Shown here in pieces: positions 45,749 to 57,483 of a stretch of DNA of 64,000 bases; positions within the stretch are counted from its first letter, which is position 1, and each line of letters opens with the position of its first letter. The notes beneath the pieces were generated by a model, which was given only the letters and a program-made list of their open reading frames with translations, searched no databases and was not told the origin of the DNA. The DNA is from Pogona vitticeps. Taxonomy: Eukaryota > Chordata > Lepidosauria > Squamata > Agamidae. The translations under genes and the position numbers were made by a program. Location: positions 184,371,045 to 184,435,044 of the forward strand of contig NC_135785.1 in assembly GCF_051106095.1 (NCBI RefSeq). The letters run 5' to 3'.

Positions 45749-48700
45749 CTATAATGTAAATCATATCCATTTAAAGAAAAATTATCGATACTGCATTATT
45801 TTAATTTCTAACCTCTCTGAAGCTGGATTGAAAGTGCACCTTGTGCCTCATCTTCTCTTTACTTCCCGTTCCACTTGAAGCCATGAAATCCATTCAAAGT
45901 CCTCAGCTCTGTATATTATAAAAGTTGCTTCAATCTAGCACTTTACCAGTTGAAAATTTATATTAAAAATTAAATATTAAAAAATGTTAGGAGACAGGAG
46001 ACTATGGTCCCTTCCTGGAAACTCCCCCTTGTTAGAAAAAGGGGACTATGCCCTTCCTCTTGGCTCTGCTGAGCACCCAGTGGTTGAAGGAAGTGAGATG
46101 GCTGGTCTTCAGAGTGAGAAGGAGCCACCACCACCTACCCACCCTCTCCCTGGCCTAAGAGAAGCCTTCAGAAGGCTGAAAGACACTCCTCCTCTCTGTC
46201 TACTTACAAAATACAGTGGTGCCTCACATAACGAGCGCACCGTTTAACGACGAATTCGCATAGCAATCCGTTTTTTGGGATCGTTAATGCGATCGCATAC
46301 CGATGCTTTCTATGGCCGAAAATCACTTTGCGATGATCGGTAAGCATTTCACTTACCGAATTTCTCACAGCGATATTTTTTAATCAGCTGATCGGAGGTT
46401 CCAAAATGGCCACCGGATGCCCAAAATGGCTTACCGAGGGCACGAAAATGGCGGCCAGATGGGGAAACATCGCAGAACAGTGAGTTTTGGGCCCCAATGG
46501 GTTTTTCCGTTCCGTATAGCAATGTTTCCCCATAGCGACGGTTAATCCGGAACGGATTAACCTCGCTATGCGGGGCACCACTGTAGAGGCAAAACATGGG
46601 GGATTGTCTTCCTAATCCAACTTCCATGAGGCATATAACATATAACAACACAAAAACCAGATGATGTTATATTAACTTCTGAATCAGCTTCCAATTTAAT
46701 ACAACAGTGTAGTAGTGTTCATATGTAACTTTGATGGTAAATTCACAGCAGAATGTTGTATCACTAAGGCACAGCTATCCACCTAATTTTCAAATTCTAG
46801 ACTGACTAACCATAACCATTTGTAAAGGCAGGAGAAATGATACAAGTACAGCGGGAGACAACCCAGTACCCAGATGGTTTTTCCTCCCCCCCACCCCCAA
46901 AATCCTTGGCCACCCTACCTGCTGGCTATTGTTTATTGAGGACTGTAGTACAAAATATTGGGAGTCTTCCAAGGCAACTGATCCTGCCTACTTCCAGTTC
47001 AAAAATAAACAAAACAGGGCCTCAGCAAATGCTACTGCCAAGCTGCAGGCTGATATAAAAAATGATGGAAAATGTCATGCATGTTCAGCCCACCATTGTG
47101 TGTTTCAAGTTCAAACTCCAATTCAGAGCTGAGGAAGTGATTAATTTACCAATATCCTGAAGCGGCTGTCATATTAAGCCACTTCATGATACAGTGGTGC
47201 CTTGACTTATGAACGCCTTGACCTACGAACATCTTGACTTACAAACAGCTCCGGTTGCAAAATTTTGCTTTGACTTGCAGCCGGAGCTTTGACTTGCGAA
47301 CAGAAACAGGCAGGGAAAAGGGGAGGGAAATTCGAAAAACCTAACCGTTGGTGGTGAAGAGGCTGCTTCTTTGTAGCTCTTTCGCCCCAACAGTTAGGGA
47401 AAGGGAGACTGCCATTGCCGCCTTCAGAGGCCTCCCGGGGCTTCCCCGCCACTGCCGGAGGCCTCTCAGGGGTTCCCCGCCACCACCGCCATCACCGCAT
47501 TCGGAGGTCACCCAGGGCTTCCCTGCTGCCATGGGAGACCTCCTGGGGGTCCCCCGCTGCCATGGGAGACCTCCTGGGGGTCCCATGCCGCCGCCGATTG
47601 CCGCCTTCAGGCTTTCCTGGGGGGTAGACTGGTGGGGTTATGTTTCTGTTTATTTTGGGATTTTTTTGTTTTTTGAAGCCCCAGGGGCCTGCAATGTTGT
47701 TGTTTTTTTTTGGGGGGGGTATTTTTTTCTTCGGCAGGAACGGATTAATTGGTTTTCAATGCATTCCTCTGGGAAATGGTGCTTTGACTTACAAGCGTTT
47801 TGACTTATGAACACCATTCCAATATGGATTAAGTTCATAAATCAAGGCACCACTGTACAGTGGTGCCTCGCACAACAAGTGCACCGTAGAACGACGAATC
47901 CGCACAATGGGGCCGTTCTAGCAATCGCAAATGTGATCGCACACCGACGGCCTCTATGGCTCAAAATCGCAGAGCGAAGGTCGGTAAGCGGTTCGCTTAC
48001 CGACCTTCGCTTTGCGACCTGCCCATCAGCTGTTCGGCGGCTTCAAAATGGCCGCTGGAAGCTCCAAAATGGCCACGCGCAGCGTTTTCACGCCCTCGTT
48101 ACGCGAGGGGAGGGCGTGAAAATGGCTGCCGGCCATCGGAGAAACATCGCTGTACGGTGAGTCAAGCTGCTATTGGAACGCATTAAACTAAGTTTAATGC
48201 GTTCCAATGGCTTTTTTTGATCCGTACAGTGATGTTTTCACACAGCGAGGGTTAATCCGGAACGGATTAACCCTCGCTGTGCGAGGCACCACTGTATTAG
48301 CAAATTGACAGCAGACTGCTGTGGACCAAACAGGATCATTGGAGGTGTGAATGCCATTTTGATGCGAGGATTGCACCAAATGGCATACCAGACCTTCTAC
48401 CAACCCTATTTAGCCTGATCAAGCCCAGTTCTTTTCGATTGTATAGACAATACTATTTATTGACTGATTTCCCTTTCTTATGCTTATATGCTGCTTTTCA
48501 GAATTAAAATTTTGGAGAGAGTATCAAAGTGAAAATATTTTAAAATCTCTTCACAGAATAAAATAGAATAAATTGGGTGTGCATATTAATCATGTGCATA
48601 TAGCAGTTCAGAAGCCAGATCTATGTTAAAGAGCAGAACAAGAGACAGATCTGAAACAAGGCCTTTTGGTTCTGGCCAGTGTTTTGTTGGTTTTATATAT

Positions 48701-51700
48701 GTAGAGTCTGAAAATGAAGAGAAAAAAGTTGTAGCATCTAGTTTAAGCTAATTCACTAGCTGTCCTTCATAGGCCTCACTTGCTTTAAAAATACAGCTTG
48801 ATTAAAAACATTTACCATGTTGTACCACAGCTTCCTTAAGTGGTTCACCAGCCACTAAGACAAAATGGCTTATGTCAGGACCCTAAATGAATAAAGAGAA
48901 AGCACCAATCAATAACGCACATTCTGAAATTAAAGATGCATTCAAACTCTGTTCAGAAACCCAAATTATTGAAAGTGTGCTCTACACCTTTAGACCCCTC
49001 TCACGATCTAAATTCTGTGTGATGATCATAGATCACACTGACAAGGATGGCAAATTCTTCTCCATACCTGCAAAGCTAGTGAGAAATTTCTTAGGCATTT
49101 CATTAGCAGTGGCCCTCATGCTGCCACCATTTCAAGGAGCTAGAAGTACACAGAGAAAGGTCATTCTCTAAACTGCAAGTCTGTAGTCTGTTGAATTTCA
49201 ACCATCATCACCCCACAAGGTATAATACTGAGAAGGACGTGGGGCATTTTCATGTGCTCTATACTGTAGACTGATGCATTAGCACTTTTGCTTAAGAACA
49301 CAAAAGTGCTCTATTCCTCATGTACAATTTTTTTTAATAAACTATGTGTCTCAGTAGGGACATAAAGGTGCAGGAACTTATGGAAAAGAAATAGTATAAA
49401 AGAGGACTGTCATCTGCATGTTTGGAAAATTTCTGTGTGTCATGTTCCCAGGGGGTTTCAACAGGCAACAGTCCAATAAACCAGTCCAATATCAGAAGTC
49501 CAGAAGATGCAAAGCATCCAAAACATCAAAGCCAAAACACAAACCGTAGTCAGCAGTCAGAGTCCAAAGCCAGGGGTCCAGAGAACAAGGTCCAGGATAA
49601 GCAGGAGCGTGGATGCAAGCCAAAGTGTTTGACTTGTTGCTTCCACAAACTTGCAAGCCTCTGGGTGCAGATTTGATAGCAACAGCAGTCATCTAAACAC
49701 CTCATCCTGCTAATACTCAGGGGTGGTCAACCTGATGTTCCTATGGGAAGCATTCATGCGGGCTTTGGATCTTCGTGTCATGAGTCCTTGCCAAAGCTTC
49801 ATCCTTACCCTGGCTACTGGGGGAGGAGAATCTGGTGGTGATTCAGCTGCCTGCAATTCTGATTGCCCAGCATTCTCCTCAGCTGTAATTAACCCCTCAG
49901 ATTGCAGATCTTCTTCGGCAGAACTCATGACATTGTGAAAGATAGTGAAAACTGGTATTTAAAGGGGGGGGGGTTGAAATGTTCCCTCTAGCAGATCCTA
50001 CAGTCATATTAGCCATCTTTTATTTTTAAAGATAAAAATATTTATTGGCTGAATTCCTGTTGCTTAGGGTAGTAAGTCACACTAAAATAGGCCCACTGAA
50101 ACACTGGGGATTTGGTGAGCCAACGCCTGTGTAAATTCCATTGATTTATTATTAGAGATAGTTACAAATTAAAAAAGGAATTACCAAATTTGTTAAAAAA
50201 TTGCTAATTCATCAATTCATATCTATGCGAATCAATGCCCCAACGAATCACAAATCAATGCATTTTTAGCACTCTTTGATTTGCCAACTTGTTTTGGTAT
50301 AAAGCAGCCCCAAAGGCACCTGGAGACACCAAAATCACAGAGAAGCTTCCCTCATGACTCTACAATTTCTCCAAGTTTGGTGAAGACTGGGTTTTCCCAC
50401 GCCAGCTGCTAAAGGGCATTTTCCTGGGGGGACCCTCTTTATGAGTGTTTAACTTGGATGTCTGAAATACAATTTTCACCAAACTAGGAAGTATTGTAGA
50501 GAAGAGCCAGTAGAAGCTTCTCTGAGATTTTATTGTGTCTCAGTGCCTGGAGTGAACTTTCCTGGGAATACCCTATTTATGGTTTATAGCTCAGACGTCC
50601 AACACACAGGGCTTGTAGAAGAGAGTCAGGGGAAGCTTCCCTGCGAATTTGGTGTCTCTAGGTGCTTGGGAGAGCCATTTTATACAGTTTCATAGTAAAA
50701 AAAAAACCAAATTGACAAATTGATTCCACAGGAAAAAAATGTGTTAATTCATAATTCATCATTCGTTGACCTTGACAATTCACAAATGAAAACGATTTTT
50801 CTGATTCGTGCCCATCTTTATTTACTATGTTCAAGTCAAAACTAGAGTATGCCAATTTAAACTCATGCGATTTATGGCGGAGACTGACGATTCAATGGGC
50901 CTATTCTAGTGCAATTTACTACCTCAAGAAACAGAATTACAGCCATTATGACATAGGTTTAGCAAACTAGAGCTCACTTTGCTAATCAGAATTACCATGC
51001 CTAGGTTTCTGGCATGTGAGCCCCTAACCAGAAACCAACAAGGACTCTTCAATGTTTAGTGACAGCATTCCTAAGAATATGAGGGGTGCCATAACATCTA
51101 CAGAAGAACGTCTGGGTTATGGCACATAGTGGGTTTTCAGTCATGATGTCCCTTCAGCCAGGAGTCATAAAGACATGTTCTGACTGTTCTGCTTAAGAGT
51201 CACTGCTGGATTCCTTGTTTTGCAAGGAAAGAATTGCAACACAACCTACTGTTGTCTTATGAACATGTGTTGCTTAGTATTGCAAAACCAGCTTGGGAAG
51301 GAAGGGTACAGCTGACACCACAGAAAACACAAACAAAAAACTATTTTTGATCATATTGTGTTCAGTTTTTCTATGGTAAGTACAAGAGGAAAAGTGCCAT
51401 GATTTTTAGAATTTTCAGTTAAATATCTTTATGATTCCCTCGGGATAATATCACTCTTTCCAACCTATTTTCTAGCCCACAAATATTTGGATGAAATGTA
51501 TTCACTATAAATATAAAATAATCTGAAATAAGTCCATCGTTTTTTATTCCACAAAATGACTCACACTATGTAACCTATCTACTCAAGGCATGGGAACAGC
51601 ACTTCTTTTTTAATAATGTGAAGAGTCTAAAAGGCACATTAATTTGATTTAACACAACAAAGGAAGCTGCCTTGAAGTGAACTGATCCATCTAGCTCAGT

Positions 51701-54167
51701 GTATTACAGTGGCTCCCAATCATGTGTCCTTCAAATGTTTTTTGATCACAACTCCCATCATCTCCAGCCAGCATGGTAAATACCCAGCTGTGATGGAACT
51801 TGTAGCCCAACATCATTTAGGAACAAACCTTTCCTCTACACCAGGGTGGACACTGTAAACAATCTGAGGCTCCCTCTGCTCCATTTTTCATTCCCACACC
51901 CATCCCTTCTGATAAGTTTCCCTAAAATTTTATTTGAGGCATCAGACAGGTATGTGTGAGGATACCAAGCAGCATGTAATACAACAACACTGTCTGGAAA
52001 CTGAGAGACAAGCTTCTCAATTTTTCAGCAAAGGGGGTGGTAGTGCTCTGCAGGAACTATACAAAGGATTTGATGAGCCACAAATGGTCTTCAACCTGCA
52101 CAAATCCTGCCTCTGATCTACAGTGGCTTACAGCATTTCTCTAGGGTTTAATAGAGAGCATTTTCCTTCTTTTAGAGGCCAGCAAATGAACACTGACCTT
52201 TCTGCTTTTAAAATATGTGATCTTCCACTGAGATATAGCCCTGAATTCTCGTCATGCTCAGTGTGATTAAGATATGATACATTAGCAGAGAGCATAGGCA
52301 GCTGTTCATGCCCCAAGACAGAAATCCTCAGACTCTGATCTGCAACACCCTGTTTTTCATGTGAATTGCCTGCAGGGCCAGTTTGAATGGGTGTCACTTT
52401 TCCTCTAGGAAATGCTTTTAGCATTTATCCCTTTTCCATCATGGAAGCCACCTGCAAGCATTCCCAGGCTGTCATTTAAGAATGACAAAGGGGAAAAAAG
52501 TATTAAGACAAGTTAGAATAAACAAAACATGAAATCCAAGCCACTTACTCCAGGGATGGGCATGAACTGCTGATTGGGTGGTTCATGCTGGTTCACTTGG
52601 TGGCCAAACAGGCGTTTGGTGTTTCAAAGCCCCACTCCTCCAGTGGGTGTCCACTCAAAGACAGTTCCGAGAGAAGGTTGGGCACGGAAGCCAGGTTGCT
52701 GCCCGCTTTGAAGCACCAAACACCTGTTCAGCTGCTGAACTGACTGGCACGAACTGCCAAACCTGTGGTTCATGCCCATCTCTAACTTACTCATTAGTAG
52801 TTCCACAGGAATCTGTGGGCACAGAGATAACTTTTTGGGGAAAATGCAATCAGGTAGCAACATATAACATGCAAACTCACAACATTTAAGGAACTTGATG
52901 TAAGGAGAATTTTGAGCAAAGAAGACATGATTTGTTTAAAATGTTTCTCATTTTATTGGCTGTTTCCTCTCCTCTATGATTGTTTGTTTAAGGGTAAACC
53001 TGTTCCAATCTGTTGCAAGGAACAATGTTGTTGAAGCACACAGTTTAGTCGCAAATTACCTTGTTCTCAAGCTGAACACAGTCCCCATCACTCAACACTG
53101 CAGTGTGATGGGGTTCTACTTTTTGTTGTGCATCAGGAGGACCTTTAAAACAAGAAATATCTTTTACGAAGTGAACTTTCTAACACCCGAAGCAAAAAGC
53201 TATTCGCTATAGTGTCTTGCACAGTTGTTCTGAAACATATGCATGCATTTAAACATTTCAGGAAAACGTTCAGTCAGATGGCTGAAGACACCAGCTGGGG
53301 AATCTCTCCAAGGCCAAGAATCATTTCTCAGGTTTGCCAGCAGCCTGAAGGCTCCATATTAAGAAAGAGGGACCAAAAGGAGGAGTTTGATCAAAGAGGC
53401 TAATTTGTATCTTCAGTTCTTTTACTATTTGAAAAAACACAACACACACAGTGCAGTAGTTATGTAATGTAAAGGTAGCTCCAGCGGGGTTTTTTTGGAA
53501 CTGAAAACATGGACTTAATTAACAAATATTTTTAAAGGAACTGAAAAACCTCCTTCACATCTCCCCTACACTCACCCAGTACTCAGAAAGTCCAAATTTC
53601 AACTAATTAGGAGGGAAGCACTAAGTGAAACAACAATCTCTACCCTGACAAGAAGTGACAATAGGAAGAGAAATGGAGAAAGGCATGGATTTTGTACCTG
53701 GTTAGTCCTGGTTACAGTAACACACACCTTGCCTTGTCTGCATGATGGGAGAAATACTGGTAACTCTACAGTAACTAAAGGGGTCTATTTCAGAGAATAA
53801 ATGCCTTGTACAGCTGAGCCAATTTCTATTAAAATGTTCTATACTGCAATGAATTATTTAAAAAAACATGTATCAGTTTTTGAAAAAAAACTATGTTCAA
53901 AAATGAAAGCAGCTCTCCAGTAATTGAAATTACAATGAGGTTTCAAGTTAAATGTATTCGCGAAGGCTTTCACGGCCGGGATCTAATGGTTGTTGTGGTG
54001 TCCTCTGCTGTCCTCTGAAGATGCTGGCCACAGAGACTGGCGAAACGTTAGGAAGAACAACCTTCAGAACACGGCCAAAGAGCTCAAAAAACCCACAACA
54101 ACCATTTCAAGTTAAAACTTACCAATATATGTACTGCCAGAGAGTGTGTAGATAAATGCTGTCCAAC
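45618..54167 (-). CDS. PIR: PIR: pirin, last four coding exons (gene continues right)
   Basis: Pirin is a nuclear iron-binding cupin protein that acts as a transcription co-regulator (NF-kB, BCL3), and has quercetin dioxygenase activity in vitro. Four exons on the minus strand (54123-54167, 53060-53142, 48816-48882, 45618-45748) have matching phases and encode the last 108 residues, equivalent to human 189-290. The segments are WTAFIYTLSGSTYI, DAQQKVEPHHTAVLSDGDCVQLENK (split here: DAQQKVEPHHTAVL, SDGDCVQLENK), SHFVLVAGEPLKEAVVQHG and GPFVMNTQEEIMQAI with NGFERAATWKSKIGN. This is the C-terminal cupin barrel. The metal ligands lie in the N-terminal barrel, outside the window. The C-terminus is six residues longer (QPHGIL) than human. 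Confidence 0.96.
46214..46583. mobile_element. Pogo/Tigger-like MITE, copy 1
   Basis: Starts CAGTGGTGCCTCACATAACG and ends with the complement GGGGCACCACTG, flanked by TA on both sides (46212-46213, 46584-46585). The 370-bp interior has no transposase frame. The CAGTGGTGCC termini with TA duplication fit pogo/Tigger-derived non-autonomous elements. Confidence 0.85.
47192..47855. mobile_element. Pogo/Tigger-like MITE, copy 2
   Basis: Terminal CAGTGGTGCCTTGACTTATG and the matching inverted end ATCAAGGCACCACTG, flanked by TA. The interior is GC-rich with several related 'gggagacctcctgggggtcc' units at about 47538-47586. It belongs to a different subfamily ('cttgacttatgaac') than copies 1 and 3. 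Confidence 0.85.
47858..48294. mobile_element. Pogo/Tigger-like MITE, copy 3
   Basis: Begins CAGTGGTGCCTCGCACAACA directly after the TA that also closes copy 2, and ends GCGAGGCACCACTG plus TA (48295-48296). Long inverted stretches (for example 'gttaatccggaacggattaac') make it strongly fold-back. Confidence 0.85.
48816..48882 (-). CDS. PIR: PIR penultimate exon
   Basis: 67-bp exon with acceptor TTCATTTAG and donor CATG/GTAAAT. It encodes GPDISHFVLVAGEPLKEAVV and QH, plus the first base of Gly. Human has DPKRSHFVLIAGEPLREPVIQHG. It starts in phase 0, as required by the AAG end of the previous exon. It is too short to appear as an open frame and is found by homology. Confidence 0.95.
49438..49932. 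mobile_element. Possible solo LTR fossil
   Basis: A 495-bp segment that starts TGTCATG and ends with its exact inverse CATGACA, flanked by a 4-5 bp direct repeat (cTGTG / tTGTG). The interior holds several 'cagagtccaaagc/ccagggtccagag' units. The structure fits an isolated long terminal repeat of a gypsy-like or retroviral element. No internal genes. Old. Confidence 0.45.
50153..50820. mobile_element. hAT MITE ('gatgggcacgaat' family), copy 1
   Basis: Ends TAGAGATAG and complement of CGTGCCCATCTTTA. The 8-bp flanks TTTATTAT and TTTACTAT (7 of 8 match) fit a hAT target duplication. The interior shares 'gccagctgctaaagggca' and 'aacttggatgtctgaaa' with copy 2. Confidence 0.75.
52551..52784. mobile_element. 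hAT MITE, short related family
   Basis: A 234-bp element with termini CAGGGATGGGCATGAAC and the complement of GTTCATGCCCATCTCTA. A perfect 8-bp duplication, ACTTACTC, lies at 52543-52550 and 52785-52792. Confidence 0.9.
53060..53142 (-). CDS. PIR: PIR internal exon (cupin strand region)
   Basis: 83-bp exon with acceptor TTGTTTTAAAG and donor AAG/GTAATT. It completes Gly and encodes PPDAQQKVEPHHTAVL and SDGDCVQLENK. Human has PDDAQQKIEPHHTAVLGEGD and SVQVENK. Confidence 0.96.
53143..54122 (-). other. PIR: PIR intron (1.0 kb)
   Basis: Contains a 152-bp insertion at 53953-54104 close to the splice donor. Otherwise nothing is recognised. Confidence 0.8.
53953..54104. mobile_element. 152-bp insertion with 12-bp target duplication
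   Basis: Flanked by perfect 12-bp direct repeats TTTCAAGTTAAA at 53941-53952 and 54105-54116. It contains 'gaaggctttcacggccggga', 'gatgctggccacagagactg' followed by 'gcgaaacgtta', and the inverted pair 'ggttgttgtgg / cccacaacaacc'. This sequence class recurs widely in reptile genomes. A Penelope-like origin is possible, but I cannot confirm the family. Confidence 0.65.
54123..54167 (-). CDS. PIR: PIR internal exon (45 bp)
   Basis: Acceptor GTATTTCAG and donor TTG/GTAAGT. It completes Gly and encodes WTAFIYTLSGSTYI plus the first base of Gly. Human has GWTSFIYTISGDVYIG. The exons further 5' were not found in the remaining 9.8 kb, so they lie beyond the window. Confidence 0.95.
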
Positions 54168-54578
54168 CTGAAATACAAAATAAATATATACATAGATATG
54201 TGAATCTTAGAATATAAAGAAGAATCTGGCACATAGAAGCCAATATTACAGGAAGATATTTGATCTGCTGTTTTTTGTTGTGCTTCTCATTGTTCCGTCT
54301 TTGTTTCTTTCTATATTTATTCCATCAACTACACAACTCTAGTGCTATTCACAAGTAGAGCTAATCTTTCGACATGAGAATGCAGTGTGTTCTGTTCAGC
54401 TAGCAAGGCTTGTGTTTTTTAATAACATTTCCACTTACATTATTTTGTCTTCCTTTGACTTCTGTGATTGCCTGTATTAGTCCTTTGGGACATGTCCAGC
54501 TGGCATGTACAGAGTGATGCACAGAGTAGGAGTAAGCCCTACTCATTTTGACAGCCTTCTGCTCCCGCTGGTAAAGAC

Positions 54579-54997
54579 TAGAGATGGGCATGAATTGAAA
54601 AATGAATTGCTAAATTAATGAAAATCACTAATTTGTTGATTTGTATTTGTACAAATCAATGCCCCCTGACAAATACGAATCAACAAGTTTTTAGGAATTT
54701 TTAATTTGTCAGTTCCCCAAGCCAGCTGCTAAAGGGCACTTTCCTGGAGTGACCCACTTAGTGGGTGTATAACTTGGATGTCTGAAACCCAAACTTCAAC
54801 AAACTTGCAGGGCTGGTAGAAGAGAGTCAGGGAAACCTCTCTGTGATCATGGTGTCTGTAGGTGCTTGGGAGAGTCATTTTACAGGGTATAAAGGCAAAA
54901 ACAAATTTATGAATGAATCATAAATTCATTATTCGTCAACCTTGAGAAATCATGAATCAAAATGAATCACCATTTTTCTGATTCGTGCCCAGTTTTA
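54579..54997. mobile_element. hAT MITE ('gatgggcacgaat' family), copy 2
   Basis: A 419-bp element starting TAGAGATGGGCATGAAT and ending CGTGCCCAGTTTTA, with a perfect 8-bp duplication GTAAAGAC at 54571-54578 and 54998-55005. It is a shorter relative of 50153-50820. Confidence 0.9.
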
Positions 54998-55199
54998 GTA
55001 AAGACAACAACTTCAGTGCAATTCCTAAATTGTAACTTCACTATATTTTTCTTCTAGTTCAGCACTACATTGCTAAAATGGATAAAGCACTGATTGAATG
55101 ACTTACTATGTCTTGGTAATTCAGCACTATTTCACTTACTGAACATTTAAAAAAGAAGGAATTTGAATGCTGGGGAAAAGCGTGGCAACAGCGAAATAA

Positions 55200-55765
55200 T
55201 AATGAATTTTATTTCATTTTATTTCATTCATTTATATACCATCTCATTAATGCAATGCACTATTCTAGGTGGTTAACACGCTAAAGAAGAAAACAGTAAC
55301 AAATACACAATAACCCCAAACAATATAAAAAAACAAGATAAAATATATTTTTTAAAACCAAAGCCAGAAAGTGTAGTGTTTCAAAATGGCAGGCAATTGA
55401 AAACAAACATGAGGCTACTATCAAATGCATCTTTAAAGAGCACCATATTCAGTAGCCTCTTAAATGTAGGCAGGGAGGAAGATGCAATTCAACCAGGAAC
55501 TGATTCCAAAGTGTGAAATTCACAGCTGAGAAGGCCTGACTTCTTGCTGATTGGTTTTTTTTTCCTCTGGCCTCCTTTGGAGGAGCATTGCCTGGGTGGA
55601 GCTGATGGTCCAGGTAGATGTTCTTGTGGAAAGGCACTCTGCCAAGTAATGGGGTCCCAAACCGTGGAAAGCTTTGTAAGTAAGCACCAGGACCCAGCAA
55701 CGTGATCCAGGATGCGACAGAAAGGGGGAATAATGGGGAAGGGGCAGGATAAATGATGTGTGCAT
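55200..55765 (-). mobile_element. Old L2 LINE 3' end
   Basis: Minus strand. TTTA/TTTCA tail with 'ttatataccatctcatt', then a degraded C-terminal frame with LTYKAFHGLGPHYLAE, and SQAFSAVNFTLWNQF matching the L2 RAFSAVAPRLWN block. Frameshifted. Confidence 0.65.
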
Positions 55766-57483
55766 TTCTAAAACTCACCTTCCTGGGATAAATGAACATC
55801 CCTGTGTTAATGATGAAAACAATTCATCAATTCAGGGTACAGTATGGAGAATGACATGTCAACCTGGGACAACCTTTCACATGGCCATGCTCTAAGTTGT
55901 AACACTGCCCTGTACAGTATAATTCCATCAGTGTTTAAAGGTTTTATAATGGCTTTGAACCACAGGTATTTTGTGACTTAGAATGCTGGTGGATTCAGCG
56001 TGCAGAGTTTGACTTACATTCAGGTCCAGACCCCACTACTAATGCAGACAAAACATGGCTTATCTCTCAATCATGGCTAAGATCTCACTTTCAGCTACCA
56101 CTTGAAAAGCAACTGGGGTCAAAGTTGATTTGTCATTCCTGTTTATTTGTTACGTAAGGAGACCAATGCTCTGATTTTCCTCCCTTTCGAAATAGTTGCT
56201 CAAAACAGCTTAAAAATATAAAAAGCATCAAGGCAATAAATATAGAAACATGTTTACAATAAGCTAAAAGCAACATCAAAATCAAACAAAACAAAGGCAA
56301 ACAAAGGCTGTACCTCAGCATAAAGTTTCAACTCAATTATTGATAAAAGATGAGAAGTTTTGCCATGGGCCTATGTACAGAAGAGGGGGAAAACATTGTC
56401 TGATCCTGTTATCTTAGCCATGCTTAAGAAATTACCATGTTATTTCTGTAACAGTTCACTGTGTGGCCTTAGGAAAAACATTTTTCAGGGCTCAATCCCA
56501 TTGACAATACAAATCATTATAGTCATTTTTAAAAATGCAATTATAATCATGTGACTGTCACATGATTATGAATTGATATTAGCATTTCCATTTCCCATCA
56601 GCTGGGCTGTGTGTGTCCTCCCTCCTGGTTCTGGATCAAGCAGCTCACCTATTGGCTGCACTGGGTGAGCGGGTGGCTCAACTCAGTCAGGATGGGGGGG
56701 CAGCGGTGAAGAAAGTACTTCTCCATTCAGTGCTCGCTACCTGTCTCAGCCCCATGGAAATGACAGATGACCAAGTGGAGGATGGTACTTCAAGAGGGGA
56801 TGGATGGGAAGCTCGAGAATAGGCAGGAAAATGAGTATGTGCGGGGAACTGGATATCTAGGAACAGAAGTTGGGAAGGATTTGGGGGAGAGGAGAAGAGG
56901 TTGGTTGAGGGATGGGGTGGAAGGGGAGGAAGGTGGGGGGTTGAAAGGGGAGATAAGGAAGACTGGGCTGGGCTGACTGGTAGCTGAGAATTAGCTGCTT
57001 GGTGAGGTAAAACCTTTTTTGGCAATCTGGTATAGCACTGTATCAGATAACAGGAATTTTAAAAACTAATTTCCATATGTAGAATTTATTCCAATGAATC
57101 GATTCCACATCCACTTTAAAATAAACTGACGTCTGGCTCACTGCTGGTCAAAATAAAATGATCCCCTGTCACAGTACTCTGTGCATGCAGCCGCCTCGTG
57201 TTTCACCAAAATTTATATTGAATTTTTTAAAACAGGACCTGATTCAACAGTGATTCGTACTGTCAGTAAACTGAGCCTTCAGCCACAGTTTAGCACTGGT
57301 AAAATGAGAGTTGTGGTGCTGAACGTATGCTATATCACAAGGGTATTTTAAGAAAAATGCAGCTGAAAATACAAAACAAGCTACAGTACAATGTTAAACT
57401 GTTGTTATTAATAATTATTATTATTCTAAAATAAATGTTTTGAGCTTTTTCAACATCATAAAAATGAAACCTATCATAGCAGG

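Larger units (their letters stand above)
45749..48815 (-). other. PIR: PIR intron before the terminal exon
   Basis: 3.1 kb with three TA-flanked palindromic MITEs (46214-46583, 47192-47855, 47858-48294). The GC-rich open frames at 47340-47800 lie inside the second MITE. No other gene. Confidence 0.85.
48883..53059 (-). other. PIR: PIR intron (4.2 kb)
   Basis: Contains an LTR-like fossil (49438-49932), hAT MITEs (50153-50820 and 52551-52784) and SINE tail remnants near 51655-51720 ('ggaagctgccttgaagtg'). No other gene is recognised. Confidence 0.85.

Noticed and set aside
47340-47803. Pro/Gly-rich open frames of up to 151 codons
   Set aside because: They lie wholly inside a TA-flanked MITE whose GC-rich repeats keep several frames open.
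56600-57030. Frames over a G-rich stretch, one resembling a short helical protein
   Set aside because: Both strands are open because of GGA/GGG runs. No start or splice context.
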